From: an uncultured Tenacibaculum sp.
GTDB lineage: Bacteria > Bacteroidota > Bacteroidia > Flavobacteriales > Flavobacteriaceae
Assembly (NCBI RefSeq): GCF_947502995.1
Contig: NZ_CANNBW010000001.1
Coordinates: 124,001-188,000 of the forward strand
Direction of reading: 5' to 3'
Length of the DNA stretch: 64,000 nt
Shown: positions 28,979-37,506 of the stretch, one piece after another
How the letters are laid out: each line of letters begins with the position of its first letter
Numbering within the stretch: the first letter of the stretch is position 1
Position numbers and translations under genes: made by a program
Notes under the pieces: generated by a model
Seen by the model: only the letters and a program-made list of their open reading frames with translations
What the model was told of the DNA's origin: nothing
Database searches by the model: none

Positions 28979-30799
28979 GTGAAAAAGATATTAAGTACTC
29001 TAATTTTATTACTTTTTATTTTCTATGATTTCAAATGTTACAGTCAAGATATTCATTTAAAATCTATAAAGGAAACCATAGAAATCAAAGAAGATTCTTC
29101 TTTCATAAACAATATTTCAATTCTTTTTAAAAAAAGTAATAAACCGCGCTTTTACCCTATATTTTATGATACAGAATTAGAAAAAGTGTCAGATATTAAA
29201 CTATTTATCAAGAAAAGGAGAAGAGATAAACCAATATATATTAAAAAGATCTATGAAGAAGATGCTAAGTTAGAGTATATTACAAGTAAGAAAATTAAAT
29301 ATGTCATGATTCCTGCTGATAAAGAAATTAAACTTTCTTATTCAGTTAGTTGTAAGGAATTAATGTATTTTTCAAGTTTGCCTTTTTTTTCTTATAATCA
29401 AATAGATACACTTAGTTATAAAATAAAAGTTGCTAAAAATTTTGAGTTGGCTCATAATACAATTTACAAAGAATCTATTCCTTACTATAAAATAGATTCT
29501 ACTAAAACAAATACCAATTCAGTATGGAATATTAAAGTAGTTCCTCAAAAAGTAGAACCAGATCCTTTTCAGTTTTTTGGTGTTTATAAAAATATGAGAA
29601 ATCCTTTGATGCGAATCATAGTCACTCCAGATTCTTATAAAAATAGGCCTACTAATTATATTAACGATTGGTATTCAGAAAAAGTAGCTTCAAAAAAAGG
29701 GTTAAACTATCAGGTAAAACAAAAGATAGACCAACTAACAATTAACATTGAAGATCCCTCTGAAATTATCAACATCATTTATAACTATGTTAAAAATAAC
29801 TTTAAGTATGTAGCTATAGAAGTAGGTATGGGCGCTTTTATTCCAACTCATGCAAATGCTGTTTATTTAAATAAAGAAGGAGATTGTAAAGATCTATCAA
29901 ATTTTTTATCGGAGGCTTTAAGATATAAAGGAATTAAAAGTGATATAGCTTTAGCTGCTACTTTTGATCATATTAGTGATTGTGATTTTCCGTCTTTAAG
30001 TTCTGCGAATCACGTAATTGCTGTAGCTTATATAAATGGAAAAGTAATTCTATTAGATCCTACAGACTCAATTCACAGAGAAGGAACACCCGTAGAGAGT
30101 TTACAAGATCGTAAAATTTTAATTGTGAATTCAAATGGAGGTGTTTTTCATACTGTAAAAAGCTTTACTCCAGAAGAGAATACTATTTTATATCAGTTAG
30201 AATTAAAGGAAGATAATACAAATATTAAAGGAACATTTTATACTTCATATAATGGGATTTCTGGTAATTATTTGAAGCGTAGAATTAAGGGTAAAAAAGA
30301 GGAAGAACTTCGTGATTTTGAAAATACATTTTATGAAGAAATTTTCAGAAATCAATCTGTTTCTAATTTAGAGCTGTTAAATGTTGAAAAACTAGAATAT
30401 AAAGGAGATATATCTATTAGCAGTAAGTCTTTTGATGATGGAGAAAATAAATACTTATTTATCGATTTTTTACCAAGAATTATAGAAACAGAAAATAGAG
30501 AAATATTAATGGAGGGGATTAATTTGGCAAATCCATTTCGTAAAAAAGTTCGAGCAAAAGTAAAAATTAACGAACCCATAAAAGATTTCGAGTCTAAAAT
30601 ATATAACTACAAAGAAAAAGGAATTTCACTTAAAGTAATTATTAAGTATATATCAGAATTGGAAATCGAATGTAATTACGATTTTATTCTTAATCATATT
30701 TACATAGATAAAGAAAATGTCGGTAAAGCAAACGACATTTTAAAATTATTTAAAAAAATAATAAATGAACCTATCATACTTAAAAAACAGAAAAGTTAG
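28979..30799 (+). CDS. DUF3857 and transglutaminase-like domain protein
   Basis: The 606-residue protein has a signal peptide, an N-terminal DUF3857 beta domain and a papain-like transglutaminase core. The triad is visible: Cys303 in EGDCKDLS, His345 in ANHVIAVAY and Asp360 in LLDPTD. Family members are periplasmic or surface proteins of Bacteroidota; their substrates are mostly unknown, and many act as proteases or amidases rather than cross-linkers. The start is GTG at 28979, because the ATG at 28971 meets a stop after two codons. The 3' end overlaps the following gene by 35 bases. Confidence 0.85.
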   Translation: MKKILSTLILLLFIFYDFKCYSQDIHLKSIKETIEIKEDSSFINNISILFKKSNKPRFYPIFYDTELEKVSDIKLFIKKRRRDKPIYIKKIYEEDAKLEYITSKKIKYVMIPADKEIKLSYSVSCKELMYFSSLPFFSYNQIDTLSYKIKVAKNFELAHNTIYKESIPYYKIDSTKTNTNSVWNIKVVPQKVEPDPFQFFGVYKNMRNPLMRIIVTPDSYKNRPTNYINDWYSEKVASKKGLNYQVKQKIDQLTINIEDPSEIINIIYNYVKNNFKYVAIEVGMGAFIPTHANAVYLNKEGDCKDLSNFLSEALRYKGIKSDIALAATFDHISDCDFPSLSSANHVIAVAYINGKVILLDPTDSIHREGTPVESLQDRKILIVNSNGGVFHTVKSFTPEENTILYQLELKEDNTNIKGTFYTSYNGISGNYLKRRIKGKKEEELRDFENTFYEEIFRNQSVSNLELLNVEKLEYKGDISISSKSFDDGENKYLFIDFLPRIIETENREILMEGINLANPFRKKVRAKVKINEPIKDFESKIYNYKEKGISLKVIIKYISELEIECNYDFILNHIYIDKENVGKANDILKLFKKIINEPIILKKQKS

Positions 30800-32792
30800 T
30801 TTAATTGTCATAAGCACATGTTTACTTTTTTATAGTTTTAAATCTGTTTTAAGTAAAGGAAATGATCCTTTCACTACTCTTTGTGAAAAATCAGATGCTT
30901 ATTATTCATCTTTTTATAAAGATGTTACTTATGCTAAAGAATGGTCTGGATATAAGAAATACACTTCTATTACAAATAAATTAGTAATAAATACATCTAA
31001 AGGAGTTGAAGATTATGCTTTTTTAAATCTAAGTGAATATGAAAGTAATCATTTACAAAGCATTAAGGTTAAAACTCTAAAAGCAGATGGAACCAAAGTT
31101 AAATTAGATTCTGGTTTGGTATTCAAACGTACTACTAAAGGAAAGAAATTTGGAGAAATAAATTATCCAATTCCAGCTGTAGAGCCAGGAGATACAATTG
31201 AAATGAATTATATATACTATGAAAGATTAAAAAAGAACGATTTAAAGAATTATGTGGATTTATATACAGATGTACCTAGTATAAATTCTCAGTATACTAT
31301 AAAAACTCATCCAGATGTATTATTGAGATACAAATCATATAATGGTTTTCCAGAACCAGCAGTGGTATCTAATGACACTTTGTTTTATGTTCAGTTTTCT
31401 ATGGATAAGGTAAAAGGAATTAAAAAAAATGAATTTAACTGTTTGCCTTGCGAAAAGCCATATCTATATTATTCTATAGACAAGAAAGATACAAAATTGA
31501 GAACCTGGAAAGATGTTTATAATGAGGAGTTTAATTTTGTTACTCAACCATTTGCTTTAGATTATGAAAAGTTTTCATACTATAAAAGGTGGAAGAGAAG
31601 AGTAGTAGGGAAAGCTAAAGATAGTTCGAAATATTACAAATTTAACTTATTGCATACTGAAGTAGTAAATAATTTTAAAATGGAACCTACTAGAAAAGAA
31701 GAATTAATTAAGTCTAGTGGTTATTTTTTAAAGAAAAAACGATTTGATCCATTAAGTATAAAAAGGTTTTACAGGCAAATATTAGAGGATCTAGAAATAG
31801 AGTATTGGGCTGTTTTTGGTAGAACCAAACGTTTAGGGTCTATTAGTAAACATTATATTAGAAGAGGAGAGTTTGATCATATATTTTTTGCCTTTGAAGA
31901 TCAAAATAAACAATTAAAATTATTATATCCTCACGAAGATTTTTATCAATATCGAATTAATGAAATACCTACTTCTATTTATAACTCAGATGTTATTCTA
32001 GTAAAACCACATTTAACCAAAAAAAGAAGGAAAAAAGATAAATTTATTTCTAGAAATTTAAAGTTAGCTAAGGTAGATTCAGTATCCATCAAAACTGTTA
32101 AGTTACCTGGTATGAATGCTAACATTAATTATCTAAATCAAATAATTTCTAGTGAGGTAGATGTTAAACAGAAAAAAACTTCCTTTAAATCAATTTTTAA
32201 AATTTCGGGAGGATTATCTACAGAATTACGAAGTTTTTACGGTATGTTAGATCAAGACCAAGAAGCTAGTGATTTTTATAACGCCTTGTCAGAATATCAA
32301 GGAGTAGATAATACTATAAATATAGATACAATAACAAGTAGATCACTGAGTCCAAAAGCTCCTTTTGTTTATAAGGTTAGAGCTAAGGGTACATTAAATA
32401 ATGCAATTACATTTATAAACGATAGCCTAGTAAGTATTTCTGTGGATAAACTGATTAATCATAATCAGTTAGATAATGATGTTAACTCTTCAGAATTAAG
32501 TTATTATTTAGATTATGGTTATTCTGATTTGATGATGTGTTTTTTAAACTTTCCATATGATATAGAAATTTTAGGTAAAAAAGAGATAAACTTAATATGT
32601 GAAAATGATATAGGTCAATATTCTTTTGAATTAAAAAAAACTAAGAATAATCAAATTAAATTAAAATCAGATTATAAAATTCTAACAGATTTAATTCCAA
32701 AAGAAAAACTTATTGATGTAAAACTGATCAACGAAAAAGTTAAGGAAGCAAAAGGTAAACGATTTGTAATTAAACTAAAAAAGAAGATGTAA
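30765..32792 (+). CDS. DUF3857 protein with degenerate transglutaminase core
   Basis: A 675-residue paralogue of the preceding gene. It begins with a hydrophobic export segment (VSLIVISTCLLFYSF) and the DUF3857 domain (for example KTLKADGTKVKLDSGLVF and YPIPAVEPGDTIEMNYIYY). The region where the transglutaminase core should be is still recognisable (FDHIFFAFEDQNKQLKLLYP aligns with the His segment of its neighbour), but the catalytic cysteine motif GDCKD is absent. It is therefore probably non-catalytic, perhaps a binding partner of the upstream enzyme. The two genes overlap by 35 bases. Confidence 0.75.
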   Translation: MNLSYLKNRKVSLIVISTCLLFYSFKSVLSKGNDPFTTLCEKSDAYYSSFYKDVTYAKEWSGYKKYTSITNKLVINTSKGVEDYAFLNLSEYESNHLQSIKVKTLKADGTKVKLDSGLVFKRTTKGKKFGEINYPIPAVEPGDTIEMNYIYYERLKKNDLKNYVDLYTDVPSINSQYTIKTHPDVLLRYKSYNGFPEPAVVSNDTLFYVQFSMDKVKGIKKNEFNCLPCEKPYLYYSIDKKDTKLRTWKDVYNEEFNFVTQPFALDYEKFSYYKRWKRRVVGKAKDSSKYYKFNLLHTEVVNNFKMEPTRKEELIKSSGYFLKKKRFDPLSIKRFYRQILEDLEIEYWAVFGRTKRLGSISKHYIRRGEFDHIFFAFEDQNKQLKLLYPHEDFYQYRINEIPTSIYNSDVILVKPHLTKKRRKKDKFISRNLKLAKVDSVSIKTVKLPGMNANINYLNQIISSEVDVKQKKTSFKSIFKISGGLSTELRSFYGMLDQDQEASDFYNALSEYQGVDNTINIDTITSRSLSPKAPFVYKVRAKGTLNNAITFINDSLVSISVDKLINHNQLDNDVNSSELSYYLDYGYSDLMMCFLNFPYDIEILGKKEINLICENDIGQYSFELKKTKNNQIKLKSDYKILTDLIPKEKLIDVKLINEKVKEAKGKRFVIKLKKKM

Positions 32793-33695
32793 TTAAGAAT
32801 TCACATTATGATTTTTTAGGTTTATAGGATACAACTCTTGCCCAAGAAAATCTTTTGGGAATTTTTCGTCACCTTCAAAACCAATTTCAATATCTCTACC
32901 AGAATACGGAATGTAATTTGTTTTAAAAATATAGTCCCAAATGCTTAATGTAATACCGAAGTTTACACCGTTTTTTCGGTCTTCTGGTAATTCTTTAACA
33001 TGATGCCAAATATGCATTTTAGGATTGTTTAAAATGTATTTTAAAACACCATAATCCCAATTAATATTAGCGTGGTTTAAGTGTCCGATTGTAATATTAA
33101 AGAAATGTACAATAGCAACATCTTGAGCTGTAAATCCACCCATAATAGCTAAAGGGATGTACTTCATCGATTTGTACACAACAGGTTCCATCCAATGGTA
33201 ACGCAAGTGAGCTGCAAATCCCATTTGTTTTACAGAATGATGCACTTTATGAAAGTTCCATAAAAATTCATATTTATGTAATAATGTATGTGTGTACCAT
33301 TGAACAAAATCAATAATAATAAAGAATACAAACAAACGAAGTGCGTATGGAAAATCATTAATATTGAATAACTGAAGATCTGTTACCGAAACACCTATCA
33401 ATCCTAAAATATCATTAAAAACTTCAGAAGCAGTATTAGAAAGAGCAATCAGAACAATTAAGTTTAACAAGAAGAAATTAAAGAACATGTAAAATGTATC
33501 TAACCAAAAATCTTTTCTGAAAGTAGATTGGTTCTTACGCCAAGGAAACACAATTTCTAATGCCCAAACAACAAGAGAAATTAAGATTAATCCATAGAAA
33601 TAATTCTCCCAGTTCAATTCAAATAAAACAGATTGTTTTATGTAATTCCAATAACCAGTGTAAGAATTTTTTATAATTTCTAAATATTTCTCCAT
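32793..33695 (-). CDS. Sterol desaturase/fatty acid hydroxylase family protein
   Basis: The 300-residue protein has about four to five membrane helices and the three histidine clusters that bind the di-iron centre: HTLLH (136-140), HKVHH (149-153) and the HIWHH region (228-232). Members hydroxylate or desaturate lipids such as fatty acids, carotenoids or ether lipids; the bacterial substrates are often unknown. Its stop codon touches the stop of the convergent DUF3857 gene with zero spacing. Confidence 0.9.
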   Translation of the reverse strand: MEKYLEIIKNSYTGYWNYIKQSVLFELNWENYFYGLILISLVVWALEIVFPWRKNQSTFRKDFWLDTFYMFFNFFLLNLIVLIALSNTASEVFNDILGLIGVSVTDLQLFNINDFPYALRLFVFFIIIDFVQWYTHTLLHKYEFLWNFHKVHHSVKQMGFAAHLRYHWMEPVVYKSMKYIPLAIMGGFTAQDVAIVHFFNITIGHLNHANINWDYGVLKYILNNPKMHIWHHVKELPEDRKNGVNFGITLSIWDYIFKTNYIPYSGRDIEIGFEGDEKFPKDFLGQELYPINLKNHNVNS

Positions 33696-33764
33696 ACGAC
33701 TAAGATACTCAAGAAAACAAAGTTAATTAATTGTAGAGTCGAATAAAAGGGAAATAGTTTACAT

Positions 33765-33799
33765 AAAAAACGCCTTTCTTAAATTAGAAAGATGTTTTT
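33765..33799 (-). terminator. Terminator of the DUF4437 gene
   Basis: AAAAACGCCTTTCT and AGAAAGATGTTTTT form an imperfect stem around a short loop, with a T-run in the minus-strand direction. It starts about 20 bases beyond the stop of the DUF4437 gene and fits the end of that transcript. Confidence 0.7.
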
Positions 33800-33818
33800 G
33801 AAGTATAAAATTTTAATA

Positions 33819-34664
33819 TTATTCTACATATACACTTCCATTTGTTCTAACATAAATAATAATGTCATCCTCACCATTATTTGTTATTTTATGTTCTGCT
33901 TTAGTAGTTGATGTAAAATAACTTCCCGGATCTAATGTTTTTATTTCTTGATTTAGAGGTAAGGTATAATTTAATTTCCCTTTGATAATAACAGCATGTA
34001 AAATTGTACCATCTGTTTTAATTTTCCCGTCAAATTGTTTTGGAAGTTTTATAAAAAAACCTTTAGCTTTATTCGTGTTTTTGCCCTCCCAAAGAAAACT
34101 GATTTCAGCATTACTTTTAGAATCGATCCAATTTGTTTTAGTGTGATTTAACCAAACAACATTGTTGGCGCTAATATTTACAGGTCTTTCTCCATTATCG
34201 AAAGCTTGATCTATTGGTTTTACTAAATAAGGTCCGTGATCAATCTCTACATATGCAATATTTATATTTCCTTTAGCAGAAGTAATATGAGATTCTCCTT
34301 TTGGCTGTGTCCAAAATGAACCTTTAGGCATCCACATGTTTGCAGCAGCTGGATCATCATTATGAATCAAGCCTTCAATAACTACAGCTCTATAAGTTAC
34401 ATTATGAATATGCGGAGGCGAAGAAAAACCATCAACAAATTTTGCTAAAAAACCTGTAGCTACTTTTCCTTTTCGATCTCCCCAAATGGTTCCAGCTTGT
34501 GGACTTTTATCTCCTCTTGCAGGATTTAATTTTTCCCAAATAATTTCAGAACTAAGTACAGCTTTATTGGTAGGATTCTCAATTTTAGAAACTTCTTTTT
34601 TTTCTGTTTGATTACAAGAAATAATGAAGGATAAAACGAATAAACTAATAATTATTTTCTTCAT
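33819..34664 (-). CDS. DUF4437 cupin lipoprotein
   Basis: A protein of about 281 residues with a lipoprotein signal ([14 protein letters not shown]) and two cupin-like repeats. The first contains [10 protein letters not shown] and a [11 protein letters not shown] strand; the second contains the matching [11 protein letters not shown] and [14 protein letters not shown] elements. DUF4437 proteins resemble ChrR-type cupins but are uncharacterised. The frame is open from 34688, but the start was set at 34664 (MKKIIISLF) because that gives a normal signal peptide and a leader after the predicted promoter. It is a single-gene transcript with its own promoter and terminator. Confidence 0.8.
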   Translation of the reverse strand: MKKIIISLFVLSFIISCNQTEKKEVSKIENPTNKAVLSSEIIWEKLNPARGDKSPQAGTIWGDRKGKVATGFLAKFVDGFSSPPHIHNVTYRAVVIEGLIHNDDPAAANMWMPKGSFWTQPKGESHITSAKGNINIAYVEIDHGPYLVKPIDQAFDNGERPVNISANNVVWLNHTKTNWIDSKSNAEISFLWEGKNTNKAKGFFIKLPKQFDGKIKTDGTILHAVIIKGKLNYTLPLNQEIKTLDPGSYFTSTTKAEHKITNNGEDDIIIYVRTNGSVYVE

Positions 34665-34685
34665 TTTTAATGTCGTTTTGAATAG

Positions 34686-34716
34686 CAAAACTACTTATAG
34701 CTTACAGCATTATCAA
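34686..34716 (-). promoter_or_regulatory. Promoter of the DUF4437 gene
   Basis: On the minus strand, TTG (34714-34716) is followed after 20 bases by TAGTTTTG (34686-34693), matching the Bacteroidota consensus. Transcription would begin about 15 bases before the ATG at 34664. Confidence 0.65.
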
Positions 34717-34738
34717 TAACTATCATTTTTGATAGTTA
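34717..34738. promoter_or_regulatory. Palindromic candidate operator upstream of DUF4437
   Basis: TAACTATCA, four T, TGATAGTTA: a perfect nine-base dyad that abuts the -33 element of the DUF4437 promoter. The size and symmetry fit a dimeric regulator site, and the upstream position fits an activator. No regulator gene is adjacent. Confidence 0.5.
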
Positions 34739-34840
34739 CACTTTTAAGAATATTTTTAGATTATAAAGAACTTTTAAACCCCAGTACAATAACAGTAAAA
34801 ATAGTAATGAAAAACTAAGAGAAGCTAGTTGTTCGTTAGT

Positions 34841-34903
34841 AATGAAGCCAAATTATATTAGTATTAATAATGCTTCTTAATACTAATATAATTTGGCTTC
34901 ATT
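34841..34903. repeat. 27-bp perfect inverted repeat at the end of the nuclease-NTPase gene
   Basis: Positions 34841-34867 and 34877-34903 are perfect inverted copies of 27 bases with a nine-base loop. The stop and the last 13 or so codons of the 839-residue gene lie inside the repeat. A run of T follows on the plus strand only, so for the gene itself this is not a typical terminator. It could be an inverted duplication of the gene end, a bidirectional hairpin or a mobile-element scar. Confidence 0.85.
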
Positions 34904-37383
34904 TTTTTTTCAATTGTATAGATATCTTTAAATAAATTAGGTTTTATATGTTTAATAAAACTACCAAAATATGTTTTTAATTTATTTGGTTGTTTTTCTT
35001 CACAATATTCAAGGTATTTAATAAATGCTTTTAGTGTAGATACTCTACTAGCCAAATTTCTTTTTCCATCTTCATTTGAATTAGGAAATAAAGATTTAAT
35101 CTCTTTAAAAAAATCGTCATTATAAATTTGTGTGTCTTGTATTATAAGATCAAAATAACAAAATCTAGTACACAATTCCTTTATATAATAATAGCCTTTT
35201 AAAGTTATCGCAAGGTTTAAATCCTTGGGGATTTCCCTGCTAACAGTATCAGTTGTAATTTGATCAGTATCAATTAAGGATGTATTGATTAGGTTTAATA
35301 TTGATGATGTTATTGTCTTGATTGAATAGCCAAAGTCTGAAAATAAATCATAAATTACTTCTATTGAAGTAAACTTACTTCCTGAGCCTTCTTTTTCATG
35401 TAGCTTTATAAGCTCTTGAAGTATATAATAATTTAAAAAATGATCTGTCGATTGTTCATTAGTTAACAATATATTTTGTATTATACTATTATTAGAATTA
35501 TAATAATGTTTATTTATTAAACTAATGGATTTGATGAATTCATGAAAAGGTATAGAACTGTGATTTTGATTATTAGTTCTATATCTTTCCCTAAGAATAT
35601 AATCTTCAACTTTTGTGTGTCCTGAAGTTAGAAAAAGTTTAAAAACTCTTAATCCTTCTCTGATATTTGGAAATGTTGTTTGATTTAAAAAGTTTATTAT
35701 TTTACTGTTTTGTGAAGAAAAAATTGAATTTTTTAACCCAGTTAAAAATTCAATTACAGCTTGATTATTAATTTTTATTTTATATCCTTGTTCATTTTTT
35801 GCTTGAATATCAGTGTCTTTAACGCTTATGTTCTCTAAAGCATAATCTAGTCTTTTTAGAAGAACTTCAGAATATTTTGGAGCAGTTATATGATAAACAT
35901 TACTTTCATAAGCATCAAAAGGAGGAGAAAATCTCCATTTATGATAGTAACCTTCTCTTAAACTAATAACTGCCCCACAAAGACTTCTTTTGTTGAGGGA
36001 ATGCGCAAATAAGAATATTTTTTCTTGAATTTCATCTTTAAATTGATCAGCATTATCAATTATTATAATTAATCTTTTCCTTCTTTCCCTTATAAAATAC
36101 TTACTAATGTTTTCAAGATGATTTTGATGATTTTCTTGTTTTTCAGATAAAAAGTTAGATAGTTTTTTTTGGTAGTTATTTTGATCATTCTCTTTATCAT
36201 AAGACCAGATTCCTCTATCATTTCTATTTATTTCTTTTATATATATACGTTTTAAGGATTTTAAAGAGTGAAGATCAATTTCTTCATATTTTTCATATAG
36301 ATTTTCTAAAATATTATTACAGATTGAGTTAGATTCAAAATCATCTACAGTATTAAAGTGAACTCTTAAGTCTAAGTAAACAATTAAATGATTTTTTAAA
36401 TCATCTTCTTTTTTTTGGTATTTAAAAAGATGATTAATGAATGTTGATTTACCTGCTCCCTTAGATCCAATTATTATGATAGGTTTTGGAGGTGTTAAAT
36501 TTTTAGAATTAATTTTGTCTTTATTTATTTCATTTGCTATTTGATTTTGAATATTTACGGTATTTACTGCAGGTACTATATTACTTATGTTGGGAGCTTG
36601 ATCTGAAAATAATCGTTCTATATCATTTCTGTTTTTTTTGATTTCTTTATTTTCAATAAAACATTTTTTTATAAAATCATCATTTTTTTCAATTTCCGAA
36701 CTAAAAATTTCACCAAAAACACTATTTATTATAGGAGTTATTTTTGAACTTAAGGGATTTCTTATTAATTCTTTTTCTTTATCTGGTAATTTTGATAAAA
36801 TAGTGTGACTGGCGACTAAATTACTAGGTAGATCATATATAAAACCTCCATTGTTTGTTATAGAGAACTTAGATAAGGTTTCGTAAAATTCAATAAAACG
36901 ATTTTCTATATCCTCAATACCATTAAATACAAGACATGTGTTGTTTTTCCATGATGTGCCATCTGAATTAAATAATTTAAGTATTAAGTATTGTTTTCCA
37001 TTTGTTATAACGCCATAGTTAACACCATAATCTCCGGCATAATTTCTTATTTGAGTAATTACTTCTTCATTTTCTTTTAATAAAGATTTTATTTTTAAGA
37101 ATTTATGGTTTTTAGGTATGCTAAATTCTTTAAAATTTCTTTTAGCCTCTATAATGAAATGAAAACCAGGAATAGAAATTTTATAATCGAAATACCCTGA
37201 GTCAACTCTACCTTCTCTACTTATATTAGATTCTTTCCAGCCTAGAACATTAATGATTAAATTATCAATCAATTTTGAACGTGTATCTGATTCATTTATG
37301 TCATTGTGTATATGTTTTTCAATTTCAATTTGAAATTTTTTAAACTCTTCGTAAGTGTCATCAATAGATAATTGTTTAGTCAT
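34864..37383 (-). CDS. Nuclease-NTPase fusion, putative defence protein
   Basis: The 839-residue protein has an N-terminal domain like that of type I restriction HsdR subunits: a PD-(D/E)xK core with Asp66 (GYFDYK), Glu79 and Lys81 (IIEAKR) and then QIRNYAGDYG (111-120) plus GVITNGKQYLILKLF. From about residue 300 follows a P-loop NTPase with Walker A GSKGAGKST (306-314), Walker B LIIIIDNAD (438-446) and Arg476 in ISLREGYY, as in STAND or KAP-type ATPases. The 320-residue helical C-terminus has no recognised domain. There is no methylase or specificity subunit nearby. The plan (nuclease effector, NTPase, sensor-like tail) resembles Avs-type anti-phage proteins, but that role is inferred. The gene is isolated between unrelated genes. 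Confidence 0.72.
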   Translation of the reverse strand: MTKQLSIDDTYEEFKKFQIEIEKHIHNDINESDTRSKLIDNLIINVLGWKESNISREGRVDSGYFDYKISIPGFHFIIEAKRNFKEFSIPKNHKFLKIKSLLKENEEVITQIRNYAGDYGVNYGVITNGKQYLILKLFNSDGTSWKNNTCLVFNGIEDIENRFIEFYETLSKFSITNNGGFIYDLPSNLVASHTILSKLPDKEKELIRNPLSSKITPIINSVFGEIFSSEIEKNDDFIKKCFIENKEIKKNRNDIERLFSDQAPNISNIVPAVNTVNIQNQIANEINKDKINSKNLTPPKPIIIIGSKGAGKSTFINHLFKYQKKEDDLKNHLIVYLDLRVHFNTVDDFESNSICNNILENLYEKYEEIDLHSLKSLKRIYIKEINRNDRGIWSYDKENDQNNYQKKLSNFLSEKQENHQNHLENISKYFIRERRKRLIIIIDNADQFKDEIQEKIFLFAHSLNKRSLCGAVISLREGYYHKWRFSPPFDAYESNVYHITAPKYSEVLLKRLDYALENISVKDTDIQAKNEQGYKIKINNQAVIEFLTGLKNSIFSSQNSKIINFLNQTTFPNIREGLRVFKLFLTSGHTKVEDYILRERYRTNNQNHSSIPFHEFIKSISLINKHYYNSNNSIIQNILLTNEQSTDHFLNYYILQELIKLHEKEGSGSKFTSIEVIYDLFSDFGYSIKTITSSILNLINTSLIDTDQITTDTVSREIPKDLNLAITLKGYYYIKELCTRFCYFDLIIQDTQIYNDDFFKEIKSLFPNSNEDGKRNLASRVSTLKAFIKYLEYCEEKQPNKLKTYFGSFIKHIKPNLFKDIYTIEKKMKPNYISIKKHY

Positions 37384-37438
37384 ATTGTTGCATGAATTAT
37401 TTCAATTAAAATTAAAAACAATAAATGATATTAAAATG

Positions 37439-37470
37439 AGGAAAACCACATTTTTAAGTGCGGTTTTCCT
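37439..37470 (-). terminator. Hairpin between the TonB-dependent receptor and the nuclease-NTPase gene
   Basis: AGGAAAACC and GGTTTTCCT flank an inner CA/TG pair and an eight-base loop. It lies downstream of the receptor stop at 37507 and is a likely terminator for it, although the T-run is weak. The left arm and loop start, GGAAAACCACATTTT, recur at 52053-52067 upstream of the other isolated ATPase gene. Confidence 0.6.
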
Positions 37471-37506
37471 ATTTATAAGTTGAAAAGATTTCTTTATCTG
37501 GCAGCT

